Translations under genes and position numbers: made by a program
From: Rubrivivax sp.
Lineage (GTDB): Bacteria > Pseudomonadota > Gammaproteobacteria > Burkholderiales > Burkholderiaceae_C
Direction of reading: 5' to 3'
Assembly (NCBI GenBank): GCA_020248945.1
Contig: JADCGQ010000042.1
Span: forward strand, 1 to 49,667
Length of the DNA stretch: 49,667 bases
Notes under the pieces: generated by a model
The model's database searches: none
What the model saw: the letters and a program-made list of their open reading frames with translations, nothing else
Told to the model about the DNA's origin: nothing
Part shown: positions 7,886 through 18,285 of the stretch, one piece after another
Numbering within the stretch: position 1 is the stretch's first letter
How the letters are laid out: each line of letters starts with the position of its first letter

Positions 7886-9445
7886 TCAGCCCAGCGCGCC
7901 CAGCACCGCGCTGCCGGCCTGGATGGCCGCGCGGCGGTGATAGAAGTTCAGCGCACGCAGGCCGCCGAGTTCTTCGCCCCCGCCGGCGCGGCCGGGGCCG
8001 CCGTGCAGCGACTGTGGCATCACGTTGCCGTGGCCGCTGTGCGTGGCGGCGACCTCGGGGCTGACCACATGCACGCGGCCGTGGCTGGCGGCCAGCGCCA
8101 GCGCCGCGCCGGCCAGCGCGCCGGCATCGGCGCCATACACCGAAGCCACCAGCGAGCCCTGCCCGCGCCGCGCCAGCGCCAGCGCGTGCGGCAGGTCGCG
8201 GCAGGCCACCAGCGTGGCCACGGGGCCGAAGACCTCGGTGTCGTGCACGAGGTTCGCGCCGTCGGCGTCGCGCGTGCCCAGTAGCGTGGGGCCGACACAG
8301 CACGAGGTGGCCGGGTCGGCGTCCACCAGCGCATGGCGTGCGCCGTCGTGCAGCACCTCGGTCTGCGTCTTCAGCAGCGCCAGGCCCTCGTGCACGGCCG
8401 CCTTCTGCGCGCGGCTGACGAGTGCGCCCATGCGCACGGCCTCATTGCGCGGGTTGCCCACGGTCGTCTTGGCCAGGCGGGCCGAGACGGCCTCGGCCAC
8501 CGCGCCGTACACGTCGGCAGGCACCAGCACGCGGCGGATGGCGGTGCACTTCTGGCCCGACTTCACCGTCATCTCGCGCGCCACTTCCTTGATCAGCAGC
8601 TCGAAGGCCTCGGATCCCGGCGCGGCACCCGGCAGCAGCAGCGCGCTGTTCAGGCTGTCGGCCTCGATGTTGACGCGCACCGAGCGCTCGGCCACCGCCG
8701 CGTGGCGGCGGATCACCGCCGCGGTCTCGGCGCTGCCGGTGAACGAGAGCACGTCGAAGGACTGCAGCTGATCGAGCAGCCCGGCCGAGCTGCCGCACAC
8801 GATGCTGAGCGCACCCGGCGGCAGGATGCCGGCGTCGACCACGTCCTGCACCATGCGCTGCGTCAGCCAGGCCGTGGCGGTGCCCGGCTTCACGATCACG
8901 GGCACGCCGCTCAGCAGCGCCGGTGCCGCCTTCTCCCACAGCCCCCAGGCCGGAAAGTTGAAGGCGTTGATGCAGAGAGCCACGCCTGGCGTGGGCACCT
9001 GCACGTGCTGGCTCTGGAAGACGGGCTCCTTACTCAGCTTGACGGCCTCCCCGTCGAGCAGGAAGCGGCGTTCGCCCGTGCTCTGGCCGATTGCGGCGCC
9101 CCAGCGCGCGTACTGCCCGAGGGTGTAGATGGCGCCGTCGACATCGACCGCCGTGTCGTTCTTCACCGTGCCGCTGTTGGCCAGCGAGAGCGCGTAGTAG
9201 GCGTCGCGGTGCTTCTGCAGCACGGCGCCGATGCCCACCAGCAGCTCGGCGCGCTGCGCGTACGTCATGGCGCGCAGTTGCGCGCCGCCGGTGTCGCGCG
9301 CAAACGCGAAGGCGCCGGGCAGGTCCAGCCCGGTGGCGTCGACGCGCACCAGTTCGTCGCCCGTGACGGGGTCGAACAGCGGCGTGCCGCTGCCGGTGCC
9401 GGCCACCCAGCGGCCGGCGATGTAGTTGGGGAGCAGCTCGCTCAT
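7886..9445 (-). CDS. boxD: 3,4-dehydroadipyl-CoA semialdehyde dehydrogenase
   Basis: This 519-residue aldehyde dehydrogenase oxidises the semialdehyde released by BoxC to 3,4-dehydroadipyl-CoA, with NADP+ as cofactor in characterised BoxD. The catalytic cysteine is C300 in SGQKCTAIRR and the conserved glutamate is E261 in NIEADSLNS. The INAFNFPAWGLWEKAAPALL segment places it with the PaaZ-like/BoxD branch, as does the C-terminal HGGPGRAGGGEELGGLRAL region. It lacks the MaoC domain of PaaZ. The ATG at 9445 overlaps the upstream DUF4863 stop as ATGA. Confidence 0.93.
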   Translation of the reverse strand: MSELLPNYIAGRWVAGTGSGTPLFDPVTGDELVRVDATGLDLPGAFAFARDTGGAQLRAMTYAQRAELLVGIGAVLQKHRDAYYALSLANSGTVKNDTAVDVDGAIYTLGQYARWGAAIGQSTGERRFLLDGEAVKLSKEPVFQSQHVQVPTPGVALCINAFNFPAWGLWEKAAPALLSGVPVIVKPGTATAWLTQRMVQDVVDAGILPPGALSIVCGSSAGLLDQLQSFDVLSFTGSAETAAVIRRHAAVAERSVRVNIEADSLNSALLLPGAAPGSEAFELLIKEVAREMTVKSGQKCTAIRRVLVPADVYGAVAEAVSARLAKTTVGNPRNEAVRMGALVSRAQKAAVHEGLALLKTQTEVLHDGARHALVDADPATSCCVGPTLLGTRDADGANLVHDTEVFGPVATLVACRDLPHALALARRGQGSLVASVYGADAGALAGAALALAASHGRVHVVSPEVAATHSGHGNVMPQSLHGGPGRAGGGEELGGLRALNFYHRRAAIQAGSAVLGALG

Positions 9446-9915
9446 GCGGATTCCTTGGTGAAGTCGATGCGGCCGTTCGGCAGCAGGTAGAGCACCAGCG
9501 CGCGGCCCTGGCTCACGGTGGGGCGGTACGCGCTGCCGGGCGGCATCACCAGCCAGCCGGCCGGGCGGCCGTCGAAGCGGGCCTCGCCTTCGACGGGCAT
9601 GACGAGGTCGATCTCGCCTTCGGGGTGCACGTGGTGCGGGCCGGCGATGTCGGCCATGTCGACGACATCGACCGAGAAGCCGTGCAGATCATCGGCGGGC
9701 TTGAAAATGCGGCCGTAGCGGATGCCGCCGCCCTCGCGCTGGCACAACCAGCCCTCGGCCACGCCGGCCTGGCAGGACGCATGCAGTTCGCGGTACACGG
9801 CGCTCTCGGGGCCGCACTCGGCGTTCAGCCAGGCGTCGAGCGCGGCATCGAGCGGACGGCCGGCGATGCGCAGCGTGAGCGCAGCGATCTGCTGGCGGAA
9901 AGTGTCGGGTGTCAT
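9442..9915 (-). CDS. DUF4863-type cupin-like protein, first gene of the benzoate operon
   Basis: This 157-residue protein of unknown function is, from memory, the DUF4863 type often found beside box genes. The C-terminal half looks like a small cupin: HHVHPEGEIDLVMP fits the HxH-x3-E metal motif and PPGSAYRP the second motif, with Tyr replacing the usual His. The ATG at 9915 gives a compact protein; no good ribosome binding site is visible, and a TTG four codons upstream is an alternative. It is the promoter-proximal gene of the leftward operon and overlaps boxD by 4 nt. It could bind a metal or a pathway intermediate; no reaction can be assigned. Confidence 0.8.
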   Translation of the reverse strand: MTPDTFRQQIAALTLRIAGRPLDAALDAWLNAECGPESAVYRELHASCQAGVAEGWLCQREGGGIRYGRIFKPADDLHGFSVDVVDMADIAGPHHVHPEGEIDLVMPVEGEARFDGRPAGWLVMPPGSAYRPTVSQGRALVLYLLPNGRIDFTKESA

Positions 9916-9937
9916 GACGGCGCTCAAGTCGTCCGGC

Positions 9938-9966
9938 TTGCGGCCGGCGGGTTGATGCACTATTGT
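9938..9966 (+). promoter_or_regulatory. Putative boxR promoter
   Basis: A -35-like TTGCGG (9938-9943), a 17-bp spacer and a -10-like TATTGT (9961-9966) point at boxR, whose ATG is at 9999. The -10 lies inside the dyad at 9957-9968, which would allow autorepression. The match to consensus is only moderate. Confidence 0.4.
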
Positions 9967-9968
9967 GC
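9957..9968. promoter_or_regulatory. Candidate BoxR operator O1
   Basis: The sequence GCACTATTGTGC is a perfect 4-bp-arm dyad (GCAC/GTGC). It overlaps the putative boxR -10 and lies just downstream of the expected start of the divergent transcript. It matches three other dyads in the boxR and boxC control regions. Confidence 0.6.
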
Positions 9969-9976
9969 GCGCCAGC

Positions 9977-10005
9977 ACCTTACGGCCGACACCCCGACAT
10001 GTCAA
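9977..10005 (-). promoter_or_regulatory. Putative promoter of the leftward benzoate/ABC operon
   Basis: On the minus strand a perfect -35 TTGACA (10005-10000), 17 bp and a weak -10 TAAGGT (9982-9977) face the DUF4863 gene. The operator-like dyad O2 abuts the -35, giving AGTGCTTGACA, which is nearly the same junction as at the boxC promoter (AGTGCTTGACG). The -35 overlaps the boxR start codon. Confidence 0.5.
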
Positions 10006-10940
10006 GCACTATATTGCATCCTCCCGGGTTAGCACCGACTCCCGCCGATGACGAGGGCGAGGCGAAGAACCCGTTCCTCGTCGCCCTGGGCGAGCGCGTG
10101 CGGGCGCTGCGGGCCCGCCGCGGCATGACGCGCAAGGCCACCGCGCTGGCCGCCGACGTGAGCGAGCGCCACCTGGCCAACCTCGAGTACGGCATCGGCA
10201 ACGCCAGCATCCTGGTGCTGCTGCAGGTGGCGCAGGCGCTGCAGTGCAGCCTGGCCGAGTTGCTGGGCGACGTCACCACCTCCAGCCCCGAGTGGCTCTT
10301 GCTGCGCGAGCTGCTCGAGCACCGCGACGAAGCCACGCTGCGGCGCGTGCGCGAGGCCGTCGGCCAGATGCTGGGCACCGGCGGCGGCAACGCGCGCACC
10401 ACCGCGCGCAGCCCGCGTGTGGCGCTGGTGGGCCTGCGCGGCGCCGGCAAGAGCACGCTGGGCGCGATGCTGGCCGAGGACCTGGGCTACGCCTTCGTCG
10501 AGCTGAGCCGGGAGATCGAGAAGTTCGCCGGCTGCAGCGTCAGCGAGATCCAGGGCCTCTACGGCCAGAACGCCTACCGCCGCTACGAGCGCCGCGCACT
10601 CGAAGAGGCGATCCAGATCTACCCCGAAGCCGTGATCGCCACGCCCGGCGGCATCGTCAGCGACCCCGCCACCTTCAACCTGCTGCTGGCGCACTGCACG
10701 ACGGTCTGGCTGAAGGCCTCGCCCGAAGACCACATGAAGCGCGTCGTCGCCCAGGGCGACCTGCGCCCGATGGCCGCCAGCCGCGAGGCGATGGACGACC
10801 TGAAAGGCATCCTGGCCGGCCGCGCCGCGTTCTATTCGAAGGCCGAGCTGCAGCTCGACACCAGCGCCCAAGACCTGCCGGCCAGCTTCCGGCTGCTGCG
10901 AAGCCAGGTGCGCGAGGCGCTGAGCTTGTCGCTGAACTGA
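9999..10940 (+). CDS. boxR: BoxR: XRE-type regulator fused to a shikimate kinase-like domain
   Basis: This 313-residue regulator has an N-terminal XRE/Cro-type helix-turn-helix (about 26-90: MTRKATALAADVSERHLANL) and a C-terminal shikimate kinase-like domain with Walker A GLRGAGKST (145-153). This is the architecture of BoxR and BzdR, which repress aerobic and anaerobic benzoate genes and respond to benzoyl-CoA in Azoarcus. The ATG at 9999 was chosen over an upstream TTG (9963) because it gives the family N-terminus and leaves room for a promoter. No strong ribosome binding site is present. It lies between the two divergent benzoate operons, with candidate operators on both sides. Confidence 0.95.
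   Translation: MSSTILHPPGLAPTPADDEGEAKNPFLVALGERVRALRARRGMTRKATALAADVSERHLANLEYGIGNASILVLLQVAQALQCSLAELLGDVTTSSPEWLLLRELLEHRDEATLRRVREAVGQMLGTGGGNARTTARSPRVALVGLRGAGKSTLGAMLAEDLGYAFVELSREIEKFAGCSVSEIQGLYGQNAYRRYERRALEEAIQIYPEAVIATPGGIVSDPATFNLLLAHCTTVWLKASPEDHMKRVVAQGDLRPMAASREAMDDLKGILAGRAAFYSKAELQLDTSAQDLPASFRLLRSQVREALSLSLN
10006..10017. promoter_or_regulatory. Candidate BoxR operator O2
   Basis: The sequence GCACTATATTGC is an imperfect dyad matching O1 at 10 of 12 positions. It lies within boxR codons 3 to 7 and directly abuts the -35 of the divergent operon promoter. Confidence 0.55.
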
Positions 10941-10961
10941 CGCCGAGCTCGATTCGAAAAT

Positions 10962-10973
10962 GCACTAAAGTGC
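10962..10973. promoter_or_regulatory. Candidate BoxR operator O3
   Basis: The sequence GCACTAAAGTGC has perfect 5-bp arms (GCACT/AGTGC) and ends exactly where the boxC -35 (TTGACG) begins. Confidence 0.6.
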
Positions 10974-11003
10974 TTGACGTCGCCGCAAAACACGCAATAT
11001 GAT
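10974..11003 (+). promoter_or_regulatory. Putative boxC (box operon) promoter
   Basis: A -35 TTGACG (10974-10979), an 18-bp spacer and a -10 TATGAT (10998-11003) each match the sigma-70 consensus at 5 of 6 positions. The -35 abuts operator O3 and the -10 is inside O4, so a bound repressor would cover both promoter elements. The boxC ATG is at 11061. Confidence 0.65.
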
Positions 11004-11005
11004 GC
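10994..11005. promoter_or_regulatory. Candidate BoxR operator O4
   Basis: GCAATATGATGC is the complement of a sequence that differs from O2 at only two of 12 positions. Its start is 32 bp (about three helical turns) from the start of O3 and it contains the boxC -10. Confidence 0.55.
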
Positions 11006-11060
11006 ATCTCATCGAATCCCACCGACCTGCAATCTGTTGCCTGAGCGCAAGGAGACCGTC

Positions 11061-12719
<1,659 letters not shown>

Positions 12720-12722
12720 CGA

Positions 12723-12803
12723 CCACCCCGTAGCGCCTGACGGCGCTCCCCTCAAGGGGCGCCGCCAGCGGCCCGGCAAAGCCGGTTCCGCGGCGGCCAC
12801 TTG
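12723..12803 (-). repeat. Hairpin-rich repeat, copy A, between boxC and boxB
   Basis: This roughly 81-bp element fills the boxC-boxB gap. Its reverse complement matches the element at 14273-14356 along its whole length. It contains several hairpins: CCCCTCAAGGGG, AGCGCC paired with GGCGCT, and CCGGCAAAGCCGG. Elements of this general look are widespread in Burkholderiales genomes, as far as I recall. It encodes nothing and may affect mRNA processing or stability between boxC and boxB. Confidence 0.8.
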
Positions 12804-12824
12804 AATATCCACTAGGAGATGAAC

Positions 12825-14252
12825 GTGAGCACGATCAACTACAGCGAGAAGATCCCCAACAACGTCAACCTCGACGAGGACCGCACGCTGAAGCGGGCGC
12901 TCGAGCAGTGGCAGCCCAACTTCCTGAGCTGGTGGGACGACATGGGCCCCGAGGGCAGCACCGGCAACGATGTCTACCTGCGCACCGCCGTCAGCGTCGA
13001 CCCCCAAGGCTGGGCGCAGTTCGGCCACGTGAAGATGCGCGACTACCGCTGGGGCATCTTCCTGAACCCCGGCGACGCCGAGCGCAAGATCCACTTCGGC
13101 GACCACCTCGGCGAGAAGGCCTGGCAAGACGTGCCCGGCGAGTACCGCGCCAACCTGCGCCGCATCATCGTGACGCAGGGCGACACCGAGCCCGCGAGCG
13201 TAGAGCAGCAGCGCCACCTGGGCTTGACGGCGCCCAGCATGTATGACCTGCGCAACCTCTACCAGATCAACGTCGAGGAAGGCCGCCACCTGTGGGCGAT
13301 GGTCTACCTGCTGCACAAGCACTTCGGCCGCGACGGCCGCGAAGAAGGCGAGGCGCTGCTCGAGCGCCGCAGCGGCCAGCAGGACAACCCGCGCATCCTG
13401 CAGGCGTTCAACGAGCCCACGCCCGACTGGCTGAGCTTCTTCATGTTCACCTACTTCACCGACCGCGACGGCAAGTTCCAGCTCTGCGCGCTGGCCGAGA
13501 GCAGCTTCGATCCGCTCGCGCGCACGACGAAGTTCATGCTCACCGAAGAGGCCCACCACATGTTCGTGGGCGAGAGCGGCGTCAGCCGCGTCATCAACCG
13601 CACCTGCCAGGTGATGAACGAGCTGAAGACCGACGACGTGAAGAAGCTGCGCGAGGCCGGCGTCATCGACCTGCCGACGCTGCAGCGCTACCTGAACTTC
13701 CACTTCAGCGTCACGATCGACCTCTTCGGCGCCGACGAGTCCAGCAACGCCGCCACCTTCTACAGCACCGGCCTGAAGGGCCGCTACGAAGAAGGCAAGC
13801 GCGTCGACGACCACCAGCTGCGCGGTCAGACCTACCGCGTGCTGCAGGTCAAGGACGGCCAGCTGGTGGAGAAGGAAGTGCCGATGCTCAACGCCCTGAA
13901 CGAGGTGCTGCGCGACGACTACATCAAGGACAGCGTCGCCGGCGTCGAGCGCTGGAACAAGGTCATCGAGAAGGCCGGCATCCCGTTCCGCCTGAAGACA
14001 CCGCACAAGGCCTTCCACCGCAACATCGGCGCGCTGGCCGGCGTGAAGGTGTCGCCCGAGGGCCAGGTGGTGAGCGAGGCCGAGTGGGCCGCGCGCCACA
14101 ACGAGTGGCTGCCGAGCACGGCCGACCGCGCCTTCGTGCAGAGCCTGATGGGCCGCGTCACCGACGCCGGCAAGTTCGCCAACTGGATCGCGCCGCCGGT
14201 GATGGGCATCAACCGCCAGCCGGTCGACTTCGACTACGTCCGATTCGCATGA
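12825..14252 (+). CDS. boxB: Benzoyl-CoA 2,3-epoxidase, oxygenase subunit BoxB
   Basis: This roughly 475-residue diiron oxygenase epoxidises benzoyl-CoA with O2 and electrons from BoxA. Diiron-ligand motifs are visible as NVEEGRHLW and LTEEAHHMF. The N-terminus STINYSEKIPNNVNL and C-terminus PVMGINRQPVDF are typical of BoxB. Start choice: an ATG at 12819 directly abuts the AGGAG ribosome binding site with no spacer, whereas the in-frame GTG at 12825 has an ideal 6-nt spacing, so GTG is preferred; the difference is two residues. The gene is flanked on both sides by inverted copies of the same hairpin repeat. Confidence 0.95.
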   Translation: MSTINYSEKIPNNVNLDEDRTLKRALEQWQPNFLSWWDDMGPEGSTGNDVYLRTAVSVDPQGWAQFGHVKMRDYRWGIFLNPGDAERKIHFGDHLGEKAWQDVPGEYRANLRRIIVTQGDTEPASVEQQRHLGLTAPSMYDLRNLYQINVEEGRHLWAMVYLLHKHFGRDGREEGEALLERRSGQQDNPRILQAFNEPTPDWLSFFMFTYFTDRDGKFQLCALAESSFDPLARTTKFMLTEEAHHMFVGESGVSRVINRTCQVMNELKTDDVKKLREAGVIDLPTLQRYLNFHFSVTIDLFGADESSNAATFYSTGLKGRYEEGKRVDDHQLRGQTYRVLQVKDGQLVEKEVPMLNALNEVLRDDYIKDSVAGVERWNKVIEKAGIPFRLKTPHKAFHRNIGALAGVKVSPEGQVVSEAEWAARHNEWLPSTADRAFVQSLMGRVTDAGKFANWIAPPVMGINRQPVDFDYVRFA

Positions 14253-14272
14253 TGCACACGCAGCCAGGCGGC

Positions 14273-14356
14273 CAAGCGGCCGCCGCGGAACCGGCTCTGC
14301 CGGGCCGCTGGGGGCGCCCCCTTGAGGGGGAGCGGCGGAGCCGCTCCGGGGGTGGG
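14273..14356 (+). repeat. Hairpin-rich repeat, copy B, between boxB and boxA
   Basis: This 84-bp element is the inverted partner of the one at 12723-12803. The stems are kept but their sequences differ: CCCCCTTGAGGGGG versus CCCCTTGAGGGG, and AGCGGC/GCCGCT versus AGCGCC/GGCGCT. Its last bases (GGGGGTGGG) end 2 nt before the boxA ATG and are the only purine-rich, Shine-Dalgarno-like sequence there, so the repeat may supply the boxA translation signal. Confidence 0.8.
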
Positions 14357-14358
14357 CC

Positions 14359-15633
14359 ATGACCGTCATCAAGCAGCACCTGATCGACCCCGAGATCTGC
14401 ATCCGCTGCAACACCTGTGAGACGATGTGCCCGGTGGGCGCGATCAGTCACGACTCGCGCAACTACGTCGTCGACGCGAGCAAGTGCAACTGGTGCAACG
14501 CCTGCATCTCGCCCTGCCCCACCGGCAGCATCGACAACTACCGCACGGTGATCCGCGCCGAGGCCTACTCGCTCGACGAGCAACTGGGCTGGGACGTGCT
14601 GCCCGAGGAGAAGCCGCTGCCCCCCATCGCCGTTCAGGCCGAGCCTGTCGAAGGCGCGGCGCCCGTCGAGACGACTGCGCAAACGGCACCGGCCGCGCCA
14701 GCGGAAGCGCCCTTCGCCGCCACCTCCTACGGCGCCACGCTGCCGCCCTGGAGCGCCGCCCACGCCTACACCAACCTCTACGGCCCGAAGGCGGCCCAGA
14801 AGACCATCACCGCCACCGTGGTGGGCAACCACCGCGTCACCGAGGTCGGTGCACACGGCCACCCCGACTACGACACGCACCACGTCGTGCTCGACTTCGG
14901 CGCCATGCCCTTCCCGGTGATCGAAGGCCAGAGCATCGGCATCGTGCCGCCGGGCACCGATGCCAAGGGCCGCCCGCACCACGCGCGCCAGTACAGCATC
15001 GCCAGCCCGCGCAACGGCGAGCGCCCCGGCTACAACAACGTCAGCCTCACCGTGAAACGCGTGCTCGAAGACCACGACGGCAAGCCCGTGCGCGGCGTGG
15101 CGAGCAACTTCGTCTGCGATCTGAAAGTGGGCGACCCGGTGCAGGTGATCGGCCCCTTCGGCGCCAGCTTCCTGATGCCGAACCACCCGAAGAGCCACGT
15201 CGTGATGATCTGCACCGGCACCGGCAGCGCGCCGATGCGGGCGATGACCGAGTGGCGCAGAAGACTCCGCCAGTCCGGCAAGTTCGAGGGCGGCAAGCTG
15301 ATGCTGTTCTTCGGCGCGCGCACGAAGGAAGAGCTGCCCTACTTCGGCCCGCTGCAGAGCCTGCCCAAGGACTTCATCGACATCAGCCTGGCCTTCAGCC
15401 GCACGCCCGGCCAGCCCAAGGTCTACGTGCAGGACCTGATGCGCCAGCGCGCCGCCGACCTGGCGCCGCTGCTGGCCGACCCCGACGCCTACTTCTACGT
15501 CTGCGGCCTGAAGTCGATGGAAGAAGGCGTGGTGCTGGCCTTGTCGGAGATCGCCCGCAAGGCCGGCCTGGACTGGGACGCGGTGGGCGCCAGCCTCAAG
15601 GCCCAGGGCCGGCTGCACCTGGAAACCTACTGA
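14359..15633 (+). CDS. boxA: Benzoyl-CoA 2,3-epoxidase, reductase subunit BoxA
   Basis: This 424-residue iron-sulfur flavoprotein passes electrons from NADPH to BoxB. The N-terminus has two [4Fe-4S] ferredoxin motifs (C14, C17, C20, C24 and C43, C46, C49, C53). An Ala/Pro-rich linker (about 95-120) is followed by a ferredoxin-NADP reductase-like module with the FAD motif RQYSIASPR, the NADP-binding [10 protein letters not shown] and the C-terminal [11 protein letters not shown]. The length and order match BoxA. The following hydratase starts inside its stop codon (TGATG). Confidence 0.95.
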   Translation: MTVIKQHLIDPEICIRCNTCETMCPVGAISHDSRNYVVDASKCNWCNACISPCPTGSIDNYRTVIRAEAYSLDEQLGWDVLPEEKPLPPIAVQAEPVEGAAPVETTAQTAPAAPAEAPFAATSYGATLPPWSAAHAYTNLYGPKAAQKTITATVVGNHRVTEVGAHGHPDYDTHHVVLDFGAMPFPVIEGQSIGIVPPGTDAKGRPHHARQYSIASPRNGERPGYNNVSLTVKRVLEDHDGKPVRGVASNFVCDLKVGDPVQVIGPFGASFLMPNHPKSHVVMICTGTGSAPMRAMTEWRRRLRQSGKFEGGKLMLFFGARTKEELPYFGPLQSLPKDFIDISLAFSRTPGQPKVYVQDLMRQRAADLAPLLADPDAYFYVCGLKSMEEGVVLALSEIARKAGLDWDAVGASLKAQGRLHLETY

Positions 15634-16424
15634 TGGACAGCCTGCGCATCAGCACCCGCGCCCCGGGTGTGGCCCAGGTCACGATGGCGCGGCCGGCGGT
15701 CTTCAACGCCTTCGACGAGGCCATGATCGGCGAGCTCGACGCGGCCTTCGCGCAGCTGGAGACCGACACCGACGTGCGCTTGATCGTGCTGGCCGGCGAG
15801 GGCAAGCACTTCAGCGCCGGGGCCGATCTGCAGTGGATGCAGCGCGCCAGCGAAGCCAGCCTCGACTGGAACGTGGCCGACGCGCGGCGCTTTGCCGGCA
15901 TGCTGGCGCGCATCGAGCGCTGCACAAAGCCCACGGTCGCGCGCGTGCAGGGCGCGGCTCTCGGCGGCGGCGTGGGCCTGACCTGCGTGTGCGACATCGC
16001 CGTGGCGGCGGCCAACGCGAGCTTCTCGGTCAGCGAGGCCAAGTTCGGCATCCTGCCCTCGGTGATCGGGCCCTATGTCACCAACGCCGTGGGCAAGCGC
16101 CAGGCGCGAAGGCTGGCGCTGACGGCCGAACGCATCGGCGCCGAGGAGGCACTGCAGCTGGGCCTGGTGACCAAGCTCGTCGCGCTCGACGCCTTGGATG
16201 CCGCAGTCGATGAAGTCGTCGCGCTGCTGCTGGCCGGCGGCCCGCAGGCGCAGCGCGAGATCAAGACGCTGTTCGCGCAGTTGCCGGTAGGGCCCGTGAC
16301 CGACGCCACCGTCGAGCTGACGGCGCAGACCATCGCGCGTGTGCGCGGCACCGACGAGGCGCGCGAAGGATTCGCGGCCTTTCTGGGCAAGCGAGCGGCG
16401 TCGTGGAACTCATCTGGCCAGTGA
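15633..16424 (+). CDS. Enoyl-CoA hydratase/isomerase, methylglutaconyl-CoA hydratase-like
   Basis: This 263-residue crotonase probably acts on the dehydroadipyl-CoA formed by BoxD, by isomerisation or hydration towards 3-hydroxyadipyl-CoA. The CoA/oxyanion motif HFSAGADLQWMQ and the second loop ALGGGVGLTCVCDIA are clear. The first catalytic glutamate of classical hydratases is Gly here (GGGVGL), as I recall for LiuC-type enzymes, while the second is kept in SEAKFG. The ATG at 15633 overlaps the boxA stop by 1 nt, so it is translationally coupled to boxA. A 322-bp gap with a structured repeat follows. Confidence 0.88.
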   Translation: MDSLRISTRAPGVAQVTMARPAVFNAFDEAMIGELDAAFAQLETDTDVRLIVLAGEGKHFSAGADLQWMQRASEASLDWNVADARRFAGMLARIERCTKPTVARVQGAALGGGVGLTCVCDIAVAAANASFSVSEAKFGILPSVIGPYVTNAVGKRQARRLALTAERIGAEEALQLGLVTKLVALDALDAAVDEVVALLLAGGPQAQREIKTLFAQLPVGPVTDATVELTAQTIARVRGTDEAREGFAAFLGKRAASWNSSGQ

Positions 16425-16746
16425 AGACCGCTCAACCATGGGCATGGGAGTCTGGTGACGACCCCACCCGGTTGTTGGCAAAGGCGGGGGCGGTGGGCCG
16501 GTGTCGCGCCTTTGCGCAGCCGAGAAGCGCAGGATTCTTGGCCCGCGCGCGCAGCGCGCTTCGTAGACTGACTCACGGCAACTGTTTGAGCGGAGCGGGC
16601 GCAGCCCGCGCAGCGAGTTTTGCCGTGGGGCCAAGGATCCGAGCATCGCAGGGCACCCCCGCGCAGCGGGGGCCAGCAACGAAGCGACACCGGCCCACCG
16701 CCCCCGCCTTTGCTCGCGCCAACGCCCCCGCCCACGCATCCACACC
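16425..16746. other. 322-bp intercistronic gap inside the box gene run
   Basis: The gap between the hydratase and the dehydrogenase is occupied almost wholly by the structured repeat at 16478-16713. Open frames on both strands across it follow the hairpin sequence and show no protein-like composition. No clear promoter was seen, and no good ribosome binding site other than weak purines before the next ATG (16747). Confidence 0.6.
16478..16713. repeat. Structured interspersed repeat, copy 2 (236 bp, perfect 30-bp inverted arms)
   Basis: The 30-bp arms at 16478-16507 (GCAAAGGCGGGGGCGG...) and 16684-16713 are perfectly complementary. The core matches the copy at 601-840 (CGAGAAGC, GGCCCGCGCGCGCAGCGCGC, AGCGAGTTTTG, CCGAGCATCGCAG). 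The stems differ from copy 1 but remain paired: CACGGCAA with TTGCCGTG inside, and CCCCCG with CGGGGG further on. It interrupts an otherwise tightly packed operon. Confidence 0.85.

Positions 16747-18281
<1,535 letters not shown>

Positions 18282-18285
<4 letters not shown>

Noticed and set aside
5466..8303. Open minus-strand frame of 945 codons
   Set aside because: The hydrolase occupies the last 264 codons. The rest runs out of frame across benzoate-CoA ligase and the boxD end, so it is not a fusion protein.
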